A DNA stretch of 64,000 bases from Heterocephalus glaber (Eukaryota > Chordata > Mammalia > Rodentia > Bathyergidae). The stretch spans positions 6,572,860 to 6,636,859 of the forward strand of contig NW_004624801.1 of assembly GCF_000247695.1 (NCBI RefSeq), written 5' to 3'. Each line of letters opens with the position of its first letter. Position 1 is the stretch's first letter. A program made the translations under genes and the position numbers. Below, in pieces: positions 21,044 to 33,000 of this stretch. Under the pieces are notes generated by a model. The model ran no database searches, had not been told where the DNA came from, and saw only the letters and a list, made by a program, of their open reading frames with translations.

Positions 21044-24000
21044 TAAGTACTTTTTCTTCCATTGTGTGGGTTACTTTTCATTTTCTTCATAGTATCTTTC
21101 AAAACAAAAGTTTTAAATTTCCCATTCAGCTTGATTGAGGCATAGTTCACAAATAAAAATTATGCATATTTGTGGCGTACAATATGATGTTTTCATGTAA
21201 GTGTGTACTGTGAAATGATTGTCACCATCAAGCTAATTAACATATCTGTCACCTCATGTACTTACTGTTTTTTGTGTATGTGACGAGAGCATTGGAGAGC
21301 TACTCAGCAAAGTTGGAGCGTGCTGTGGAGGAGTATCATTAAGTGTAATCACCAAGCTGTACCTTAGAGCCGCAGGTCTTACCCTGCCTGATGGAACTTT
21401 GTACTCGCTAATCAGTATTCCTCACACCCTCTCCTGCCGGCCCCTGCAGCTGTCATTCTCTCTGCTTCTGGGTTCTGCTGCTCTGGATCCCAGATGTGAG
21501 CAGGGTGGTGCAGTATTTGTCGTTTCCGTATCTGGCTTATTTCAGTAGTGTAGTATCCTCCAGGTTCAACCGTGCTGCCCCAAGTGGCAGGATTTCCTTC
21601 TTTTTTTTAAGGCCGAATAATATTCCTCTGTGTGTGTTTGTCATGTTTTCTCTATGTGTCTGTCAGTGGACTCCTAGTTATTTTTATCTGCTGACTGTTG
21701 GGAATGATGCTGCAGTGCCAGGTAGCACAAATGTTTCTTCAAGAAGTGAGATCCCTGGTTTGTGTGATAGTTTGATTTAATTCTTTTGAGGAACTTGTGT
21801 ATTTTCCGTAATGAGTATACTAATTTACATTCTTACCAGCAGTGCACTAGGGTTCCCTTTTTCCTACACCCTTTCCAACATTTGATATCTTTTCCCCTTT
21901 TGGTAATAGCCATGCTAACATATGCAAAGTGGTATTGTGGTTCTGATAAAAGTTTTTAATTCTGATGAAGTCTGATTTATCTACTTTTTCTTTTGCTGTG
22001 TGTCCTTTTGGCATCCAGTGAAGTTCTTGCTTAACTCCAGGTCATGGAAATTTAGTCCTATATTTTCTTGTAAGAGTTTTGTAGTTTTAGTTGTTACATT
22101 TAGGTCTGTAATCCATTGCAAGTTAATTTTTGTGTTTGGTGTGCGAGGCAGGCTCCAGTTTTGTTCTTCAATGTGTGGGTACGCAGTTATCCTGGAACCA
22201 TTTGCTGAGAAGTCTGTTCTTTCCCCACTGAACTGTGCTGTTGCCCTTGTTGAAAATCTGTCCTTATGCATTATATCAAATTTTCCACTGTAAAGTAGAA
22301 ATTAAGAGTTTATGTAGTTTTTATATATTATAATATTTCTTCAGGGCTGGAGATTTAGCTCAGTTGTTTCGCCGCCTGCTGCGCAAGTGCAAGGACCCGA
22401 GTTCGATCCCCCATACCAAAAAAAAAAAAATTTCTTCAAATAATATCTCCTATAAAGCAAAAAAAGAAAAAAAAAAAGGAAAGAAAATCAGTTGTCCATG
22501 AATGCAAGGATTTATTTCTAGGTACGTGTACAGTGGACCCTTGACTTATGAACTCAGTTCATTCCCGAGGCCTGGTTATACCTCAAGTTGATCAATTGAA
22601 GGCTCAGGCTCCTCTACACAGCCTTCAAAGTCTGTCTTCTCCGTACAGGCAGATCTCAGTGCCCTTAGAGAGACATCGGCCCAGGATTTCTCAGTGAACC
22701 CCACCCAGGAAAGGATTTTATAATGGTCCTTCCAGAACTCTGTAAGGGTTAAATCTATATCTGAGACCATCTGGAAGCACAAGCAGCCAGCATTTGGGTC
22801 ATAACTCAAAACTTTGTTCTTAAGTTAAAACTAAAATTCCAGGCCCAGGGATTTAGCTTAGTGGTTCTGGCGCCTGCCTCACAGCTCGAGGTCCCGAGTT
22901 TGATCCCTGGTACCCCCAAAAAAGAAAAACTAAACTAAAATTCCAGTTGTAACCCAAGTTGTTTGTATGTCAGGCCAGTCATAACTTGAGGGTCCACTGT
23001 ATCTGTCTCTGTGCCAGAACCATGCTGATCACTGTGTGTTTAGATAGAGTGAGTCCTCTACATTTGTTCTTTTTTTATTTTTTATCCTTTTCCCTCAGTA
23101 CTGGGGATTGAACTCAGGACCTTGCACTTGCCAGGCAGGCACAGCGCCACTGAGCTACATCCCTGGCCCTACATTTGTTCTTTTCCAAGATTGTTTTGGC
23201 TGTTCTGGGTCCCCTGAATTTGCATATGAGTTGCAGGATGGGTTAAACAATTTTTGCAAATAGATTTTATGTCTGTAGGTTTTAATAGACTTTATTTTTT
23301 TAGAAGTGTTTTAGGTTTATAGCAAAATTCAACAGAAAATAGAGTTCCCATAGTCTCCTTGACCCTACGCATGGGGACACAGCTCCCCCTGTTGTCATTG
23401 CCCCCCCTCAGTGGTACCTGTTACAATGGATAGACCTGCAGGGGCACAATGTTATCACCCAAGGGTTATGGTTTACATTAGAGTTCATCCTTGGTGTTGT
23501 ACGTTCTATGTGTTTGGACAAATGTATGATGCTGTGTATCAGCTGTTAGAGTATCATGCTAGGTAATGTATTGGAATTTCATCTTGTTAACTAAATCTTC
23601 TAATTATTCTAAAGAGAATATATTTTGCTAATGTAATTTTTATAAATTAGAAATGTTTAAAAAACTTTGTATTATTTATGTATTTTCTCCTGAAAATACC
23701 TGGAAGTGATTGGTGAAAATTTCCTACTGCATTTATTCTCACTGTATTTCAGTGAGATTAGAGCAAAAATACCCTTTTTTGCCTGTGGAGAGCATAGGAC
23801 CTCTTCAGGACAGCGTTGGCTAGGCCAGTGGTTGGAAAAGAACTAAGTCCAGGTCCATGCTTAATTTAGTAGAGTAGGTCAGCGGTCTTAAGTTATAAGA
23901 GGTGAGCAGGTTCAAATGTGGGGTTTTTATAAATGCATTCTCCATCACACATTTCCGCACAGTTGCACACACGTTACAGTGACTGGAAACAGGTATATGG

Positions 24001-27000
24001 CCCTGAGGTTTCAGCTTGGTTTCCCCAAGTCCTGGGGAGTGATGCCCCAGCTTTCCCTGGTGACTCCGACCTTGAGCCCAGCTGCACGGCTGCCCCAGGA
24101 TGATTCCTTGGGGAGCTCAGTACTTTGCTAATGTCTCGCTTCGAAGCATAGCTTTAATCATGGCCATGGAAGTTCGTGGTGGTTTTGTTTGATTCTATTT
24201 TTTTCTCCTCCCTTTCACACTGTTTTTGTTATTAAGGGCTGCAAAGTATTTTTAGGAAAATGCAACTCCGGAATATATTTAAGCTCTTGGAATAAACATT
24301 TTATTTTTAGGCAGCTTTAGTTCATACCTTAAGCATTTTAATATGAATATTGAACTTCTGTCCCAAAGTATTTGATTACTGGCATTATTGACAGGGGATG
24401 GTTTGGTTGAAGCAATGTATTAGAACTTTGATTAATTAAGCTCTAGTTAAGCAGTCCTATTTTTTTTTTCTTTACAGAAAAGTCTCTTAAGCTCTGTGTC
24501 ACCAAGGAGATGCTCCTTCTTAGTATCACAACTGCTTATACAGGTAAGGGGATTGTCATTGTGGTTGCCTGCTGTTGCGTAATGATAGTAAGAGGTACAA
24601 GCAGTAGCCATGTCATTTCTTGCGCTTCTATGCTTTGACTACTCTAAGCTGTGGCATCACTCGGTGTCTCCTCAGGCTCCTTTCCAAGGGCAGCTGGGGC
24701 TGGAGCTTCCTAGGCAGTTTCATTCATATGTCTGCTACCTTGCCAGGGTTGGCAGAAAGACTGGGTCAGTCAGTCTGTCTGTCTCTCTCCTTGTAGTCTT
24801 GGACCCCTCCCATCTGCAGGATCTCATGACCAGGCAGGAGAGTCAAACTTCTTAGTGGCGAAAGGCACCAAAAGACCAACAGGAAAAACTACCAGACTTT
24901 CCTAAAGGTCCAGCCTGGGACCAGCCCAAGATCACTCCTGGTGCATTCTGTTGGTGACAGCGAACCACAGGGCCAGCCCAAGTTCGGTGTGGGAGGATTC
25001 TGTACAAGGGCAGGACAACCAGTAATCAGGGTTCTTGTGGTTTGAAGGCAACAGCAAATAACTAGACAAACCCCTGTAGCTTTATATGGACTTTATTCAT
25101 CACTTCTAATGAAATAGAAGCAGGTGAGACTGTGGTGGGAGAACAGCTGGGGTGCTTTGAGGTCCCAAGAATGATGAGGAAATCCACTTTCTTTTAAAAC
25201 ATGCTATGCCGATTGCTGTTCCTACTTCTGCGTGCCTCATCATTTTAGGAGAAAATGAATGAACACAAACATGTTCCCGCCAGCTTGAACCACCAGTGGT
25301 TACAGGCATGACTGTCTCATCTGGTGGCCTGTGCCACTGCTGGTACAAACAGATCTAATTACTTTCATCAGTCTTTTTACTAATAAAGTTAATGTTTAAA
25401 AAATCTATAAATGGACTGAATCTAGTTAGTTGCATAAATTTGAATAATTACTGCCCAAATGTAAATATTAATACTATTCGGACCAACTGAAGATTATTAT
25501 AATAATCAACAAATTTATTTCATTAAATTAAAAGAAATTTATTTATGGGCTGGGGATTTAGCTCAGTGTTTCCGCCGCCTGCCCCGTAAGCGCAAGGACC
25601 TGAGTTCGATTCCCAATACCAAAAAAAAAAATTTATTTATATTGGTGAATTTCTTTAAAATATTTTATACATAAAGGTGGCTGATTTTTACAGTGTGCAA
25701 AACATCATAATATGTTTGGCTTTTTTCCAGCCATGGCAGAACCCATTTTTTCAGATAGTCATGTATGTACCACCAGGGATTCAAGCTGGTGGGATGATCA
25801 GATTCAAATCAGAGTTGCTTGGCAGCAAGACAGGAATTACAGCCCTGTCATGAACGTGTTAAACATCTGTAAAATTCAGTTAAGGTTTTGTAGCATTAAG
25901 GGATTAAAAAGAAAGTCTTCTGTTGATCCATCCTAATTTTTTACTAATTTTAGAAGTTTTCCTTTCTTAGAAAAAATGTTTTCTTTAAAACATGATATGT
26001 CTTAAGCAACAGTGGCTAGTGTATTTTGGCTTCCCAGTACGGTAAGAATGCAGTCATTGCAGGAGTAGGAATGCCCCTGTTCCCCGTGTTCACTGTTACA
26101 CATTTATTTTAGTTATATCCTCTGCCCATTCCATGCCTGCATGAGAGTGACAGGTTTTAACATAAGGATGTCTGTTTATTGGAAATTTATGATTTAATCA
26201 AAATACATGGCAGCTGCTTTCTTGTGGTGTTATCTTGAGCTGCTATAACAAGTTGCCATAGACCAGTAGTTTAAACAATACGTGTGTATTTGTCATGCTT
26301 CTGGAGACTAGGGAGTATGAGCCTGGAGAGGCAGCATGGTCAGCATCTAGTGAGTGCCTCTTCCTGGTTTATCAACAGCTATTTTCTCCCTGTGTGCTCA
26401 CAGGGCAGACAGAAAGGGGACCGGAAGTCATCTCGCTGGTGTCTGTCTTCAGGTGAGGGCACTGATCCCATTGTGAGGGTTCCACTCTCCTGATCTGATT
26501 AGCTCCTGAAGGCCCCATCTCCAAGAGCCACTGAAACAGTGAATTCTGTACAAACCAAGCTCCTGCTTTGACAATGAGGAGGAGTGCAGTCATGGACCGA
26601 AAGGCGGAAGTTAGGAGAGTTTTTATTGGAAATCAGAAGAAGAAAAAAAAATTCCTGCTTCCTCCAGGAAGGGAATCCGAAAAGTGGAAATTCCTTGTCG
26701 GCCTTGGGGTCTAGAACTTTTTATGGATAAGAGGAATTGCTCAGTTGTTAGTGGCCACCTATCACAGGTGGCTCTGTGAACTTAAAATGACCAACTGGAA
26801 CGTAGGCTCTGTAACCTACTTACTCAGCATGGAGGGTTTAAAGGAAACTGGGGTTTTAAAGAAAAATGCATTATTTTGCGTTTTGGAAAGTTTCTCAAAA
26901 TTCAGGAGCTTAATAGGAAGGGGCTGCATTCATGTGGCCTGAGGAAGTTAATTCTTGGTCCAGAGACCTTCACTGTTATTCTTATTTTCATTCTTATCAG

Positions 27001-30000
27001 CAGAGCCATTTCCCCAGCAAGCTGCCTGTTCGTAAGCCAACTGAATGAGCTGGTTTTTACACCATCATGTTTGTAGTGTTAGGGTTTTTGGTTTTGGTTT
27101 TAGTTTTGGTTTTGATTTACTGAGACAAAGTGTTGCTTTCTAGATCAGGCTGGGCTCAAACTTGGAGCTGCCTCAGTCTCTAGGGCTGACTTTGAACTCA
27201 TCATGTATCCTAGGGTACCTGGAATTTGTAGCAATCCTCCTGCCTCAGCCTCCTCAGTGCTGGGATTATAGGCATGTGCCACGATGCCCAGCTGAGGATT
27301 AGGGTTTTAACATGAATTTTGAAGGCAGCCAGGCATTCAGTTCTTACCGGATGGCTAATTTCTTTTCATTATTTATATAGCGCAGAATTATGCTCTGTTT
27401 GGGAACAATATTTCAGCCTCAATGATTTTTGTTTTATGTGTATGCTTTATGTGTATATACCTCAACTACCGCTAGACATGAAAAACTAGGAAAAGGAGAA
27501 TGTGAATGTAAGGTTAAATTAAATCTTATTTTTATCTCTAAAGGTCTGGAGTTGACTTTCTTCTCTGGTGTATATGGAACCTGTATTGGTGCCATAAATA
27601 AATTTGGAACAGAAGAGAAAAGCCTCATTGGACTTTCTGGCATTTTCATTGGCATTGGAGAAATTCTAGGTTGGTTTTTTTTAAAAAAGCCTTTGAATAT
27701 TTGTTAGAGATAAAATACAAATTTTAAGTGTATTTCTCTGTCCTTGAATTTTTGCTTTTCCTACTTATTTTTTATCCAACCAGGAATGTTTTTTCTCTTA
27801 CCACTGTTCTAAGATAAGTAAATTATAAAACATTTGCCAGATACTTCACAGATGGAAACCACAAGTAAGTAAACATGGTCTTTCCCAGTTCTTCCTCTTC
27901 AAATAGGGAGTGCCTCTGACTTCCCAGCCTTTCCCGTTCTCTGACTCTAACACCACTGTGTGTCCAGCACTTCAGCCCTGTCTTGACACCAGCTATCCAG
28001 AGTGAATGCCAAACTCCTATCAAAGGGCAAAATTGCAACAGTTCAGTTTGGAGATCTCAGTTGGTTTTATATTTGATGTGTTTACTAACACAGAATAAGT
28101 GCTCTTGTTGGCTCAGTGGAAGAGGCTGGTTTTATAGACAGAGAAGCCGTGAAAAGGGCAGGAGCAAAGAGCAAAAAGTGATCGGTCATTTCAGAGTGAC
28201 TTTCCTTGTAAGGCAGGACAGAGAGATGAACAATAGAAAAATAACTCAATGGTTAACTTCAGGTTAAACTTTGTAAGGATGAATGGATGTAAGAATTAAA
28301 ACTGAAGTTCGTCATTGTCACGCTGATTGAAAATTTTGGTCATTGTATGATTTCTGGGAAGGTCAGGGAATAACTTAATTTTGTTTTGGTAACATGGAAC
28401 TTTAGCATGAGTGACCCCATTTTGACTTTTAGCTGGCTCTGTTGGTGCCCAGAGCATAGGCTTAGTCCCAAACAGTGGCTTCCTATAATTTTTTTTTTTT
28501 TTTGGTACCAGGGATTGAACTCGGGACCTTTTGCTTGCGAGGTAGGCGGCATAACCACAGAGCCAAATCCCCGGCCCACCTCCTGTAATTTTTTAACACT
28601 CTGCAAGTATAAGGGTTCAGTCCTCCAGACCACCCTCTCATCAGACTGTTTGCAAGACTACCAGGCCACTTCTGCCTCACCTGGCTATGAATTTGAGGGT
28701 TCTCATGACCCCTCCCCCGACAGCTTGATAAATTCCTAAACAACTTGCGTAATTCAGGAAAATGCTGTGCACACTGCTATAGTTTATTTATTCATCCATT
28801 TATTAGCATTTTAGCATAACTTACAAATAAGTGTAAGTTATGAAGTTTATTTCATCATAACTGTTTGACTCATTCCAGTTTTAAAGCCATTGCAAATTAA
28901 CATGGTGTCATAAAGAATCTGCTTGTCAAAAACAGGCTTTTGAAAGGAAAGTTTATTCCAGTGAACAGAGACTAAAATCAGGAAATTCTAGCAGCTAGCT
29001 GGGAGAAGCTGAGTTTATCATATCTGTGTGTGGATGGGGTGACATTGGAAGAGAGAGATAGTGGCAGCTAGCTGGGAGAGATTTCACTACATTTTGAGTC
29101 CATTTGTCATATTTACTGAGAAGCTGCTGTTGTTTGCTAAAAGCAGCCTGTTAGCTTTGTCCCATTTGCTTGTGAAGGACTTTTAAGTCAGGACTGACAC
29201 ATGGTATTGGCAGAGAATAGAAGGAAGTACCTGGATATTCAGGATATAATTTATAATGCAAGATAAATAATATAAAAAGTGAATATATTAAATTTAAAGT
29301 CAGAGGGAAGGTAGTTGTCATGACATTCAGGTAATTGTGAGATTGACGACTACAGAAGATTTTAGTAGTAGCCACTCATAGGCAATAATATCTCTACCAC
29401 GAAACTATTGCAACATGAAGTCTAAGAATTTTAATAAATACACACTGAAAACACACACCTACAAAGCCCCACATTTATACAGTCTCACACAAATAACTGC
29501 TCATGTAGTTGAGATATCCCATTTGTTTTGGGGCTAGCAAGTTTCCTCTGCCATCCCCCCAAAGTCAATAAAAACTGCTTTATTTTGGAGGCAGGATCTC
29601 ACCATGTAGTTCAGGTTGGCCTTGAACTCACTATGTAGCCCAGGCTAGTCTCGAACTCGTGAGAATCCTTCTGCCTCAACCTCCCGAGTCCTGGCATTAC
29701 AGGCATGCATCACCATGTCCAGGGTTTTCACTGCTATGCTTTGTTACAAAGGATGCAAATGAATAGCTGGATGAGTAGGTACAGGGGTGAGTCTGAAAAA
29801 GTCCCCAAGCAGAGACTCCCCTATCCCCATGGAGTTAGGTTACACCACCTTCCTGGCATGGAGATGTGCTCACCACTGTAGAAACTCTGACAACTCTGAT
29901 AGAGGATTTTGTGGAGATTTTGTTAGTAGGCGAGCCAGATTAAAACATTGGCTGTCATTGGTGATTAAATTCAATCCTTAGCCTCTCTTCCCTCCTCAGG

Positions 30001-33000
30001 GTGGGTGGGGTAAAGGGCCTGGAAGCTTCAACCCTCTAAGGCTCTGTCATTTTGGCAACCAGTCTCTTCCCCCTCTTTTTTTTTTTCTTTCCCACGGAGC
30101 TACATCCCCAGCAACACAAGGTCTCACTGAGTTGCCCAGTCTGGGATAGAATTTGTGATCCTCCTACCTCAGCCTCACAAAGTGCTGAGATTATAGGGAT
30201 GTGCCATCAAGCTGGGCAACCCGCATTGTGTAAGGCCAGCCCTTCCTTCTTTCACTATGTAGCCCAGACTCACAGAGATTCTTCTGACTCAGCCTTATTC
30301 ATAAGTGCTAGGATTACAGGTGTGTGCCAGCAAGGGACATCTTCTAAATAACAGAAAACACTCTGGTTGTGGTAGAGCATGCCTATAATCCCAGCAGTTT
30401 GGGGGCTGAGGCACAAGGATCACAAGTTAGGGCAATTTAGTGACTAAGCAAGACCCTGTCTCAATTAAAAATTTAAAAAGAACTGGGGATATAGTTCAGT
30501 ATGAAGGCCCTGGGTTCAATCCCCAGTACCATAAAACAGCAACAAAAATGCACTGCTGTCACTAAGGAAATTCCAAAGGTTAGGATCTGTATGCCAGGAA
30601 CTGGGGCCAAGACCAAATACATATATTTTTTATTATAGTAGTTACTCCTTATTCAACCAAAATTTCCTTAGCATTTGCAGTATATAGAAGCTGTGGTAGT
30701 CATGAGGAACTTAATCAGTTTAGCAAGTATTTATTGTGCATCCATTATGTCAGCCAAACAAAATTCCTTGCCCACATGGAGCTTATATAACAGACAATTA
30801 AAAAACAGCACATAGAATCAGTGAGAAGCACTTGGGGAAGGCACGTTACTGGGTTTCGGGTGCTAGAGTCTCCTTCTGGAGATGGTTTGTGGATTCTTTC
30901 TTTCTGACCTGAGCCAAGTCAAGCACAAATGGTAGCAAAGTTTTATTAAAGGTAGGAAAAGAAACAGGCTCTGTAGAGTGTTTTGGGTCAAGTAAGAGCA
31001 GGAAAGGAAGTGCACCTACAGCGTGAGGGTGGGCCACCATGACCATGCAAGAGAGAGCACAGTGGGAAAAACAGTGTGGACGGTCCTTTTTGTATCACCC
31101 ACTTCTCAGGCTGACGTCAGGTCCAGGCCGTCCTATGGAAAACCTGCTCCAGTTCTCATGAGAAGTCCACATGCAGGGCTTTGGGACCTGTTCTACTGTC
31201 CGGGATTTTGTAATCAACAGGTCACACCTACTTCCCCAGCCACTTTTGCCTCACCCTAATCTCCTGTCTGGGGCAGACTTTGTTTTTGTTCCTTGGTTTG
31301 TTGCCCACACATGGAATAAATGAGTAAGTGGCAGTTACATGTGTTGGGGCGGCAGAGGTCAGTAGTGGGTGAGGGTCTGCGTGACAGCCGTGGGGAGAGT
31401 GTGGAGGGCAGCTGCTGTGGTGGGGCTTGGGGAGATCTCTGAGTGAGGCCACACGTGCTGCTGTGTCCAGTGGGGAGTGAGGATGGCTGGATGCCCCAGG
31501 GGAACTCGGGCACCGTTTCTCACATCGCCATGCTGCAGGTACCACTGTGGGATTTCATGGCTGTGGGCTCATCTGCTGTTGTGGGATGAAGCCCTTTGAC
31601 GCCACCTTCTCCTCCACCAGTGTAGGCTTCCTGCTGGGGTCAGATGGTGCTCGTGTTGCTTACCTCTCTCCTACTATCGTGGATGATTTCTACAGCTTGT
31701 CTTTATGGTACTGACACTGTTTTTAGTTTCTCCTTTGCAACTAAAAAGCACTGTCTGGGAAGGCCCGTGGAAGCAGTGCCCTTGTCCTGCTCCACAGCAG
31801 TTTCTCCTGATTTAGCCTCTATTGGGGATTGTCTCCGGATCCACTCTTTATAGTTATAGCAGCAAAAATGACTTGCCAGCCACTATGGCCCATCGTGTTC
31901 TCCTGCAGGCAGAACACCTCCCTTCTTCCCCTTTTATATACTTACTATTTGTTTAGACCCATGAATTCCTGTTTCTTCCAAATGGTTTATTATCATTGCT
32001 GTGCTCAAATTATTTTGATGCTCATGTTGTCCCAGCTGTGGTCCATGGGAACCCTCTCAAAGCAGGCTTCTGTATCCTTGTGATGTGTTCCTGCTGCTTT
32101 TTTTTTTGGAGACAGGGTCTTGCTAGGCAGTTCAGGCTGTGCTTGAACTTGCTATGTAGCCTAGGCTGACCTCAAACTCCCAGTGAGTCTCCTGCCTCAG
32201 CCTCCTGAGTGCTGCAATTACAAGCATTCAGCACCACGCCCAGCCCCTGTTACTTGTTGAACATTTGTTTACATCTGACCAGATGGGTTTTTCCCGGCTC
32301 ATTGCATGCTTACCCTTCCCCAGACATTTGTTTCTCCAAGGGGCTCTGATTCCTCTCAGTGGAAATGTGGCACTGGGGTTCTCACAGCCATTGAGATGTC
32401 TTTGCTTTTTGGCTCCTTTAGTGGACAGAGCTGGGAAATACATGCGAATGTGCGCCCGCGCGCGTGCACACACACACACATATTAAGGCAGTTTCCAGTC
32501 TTTTTTCCTTTCCTTTTTCAGTGGTGCTAGGACCTCATGGATGCCAGCATACTTTTCCACTTAGCTACATCCCCAGCCCTTTGAATATTTTAAATTACAA
32601 ATAGGCCTTGATCCTTAGTTTCTAAGTCCTTCAACTTTTGGTCCTCCTGGAGTACTGGGATTATAGGCATGTGCTACCACACCTTTGAGTTTTTCCCCCA
32701 TTCTGCTAAGATTTTGAGTCCTTGCTCAGTTTCATATTTTCTTTATAAGCCAGGCATGGTGGTGCACACCTGTCATCCCAGCACTTGGGAGGCTGAAGCA
32801 GGAGTATTGCCTCAAATTCTAGGCCAGCCTGGGCTACATAGTATGACCCTGTTTCAAAAAAAATTTTTTTCTATATAAAATTAGGGAGCTCTTTTGCTGA
32901 ACTCTGTGTTGGGAATATTTCCCCCAGTTTGCCATGTCTTTGGCTTTACTTACAGTGCTTTTTTTCCAGAGTTTTATTTTTTATGGAGTCAAATTTAATC

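Larger units (their letters stand above)
19868..22290 (-). mobile_element. Old L1 3' region, minus orientation, interrupted by SINEs
   Basis: Reversed L1 3' sequence is recognisable from phrases such as TGGAATCATACATTATGTG, GGCTTAGCATAATGG, TATACCTAGGAGTAG and TTACATTCTTACCAGCAGTG. It is broken by reversed ID/B1 sequences at 20630-20957 and a (CA)n run. Coding frames are decayed and no intact ORF remains. The block fills much of MFSD11 intron 8. Confidence 0.75.

Noticed and set aside
25106..25348. An 80-aa minus-strand frame with a downstream AATAAA
   Set aside because: Considered as a retrocopy, but I cannot match it to any protein. Left as unassigned.
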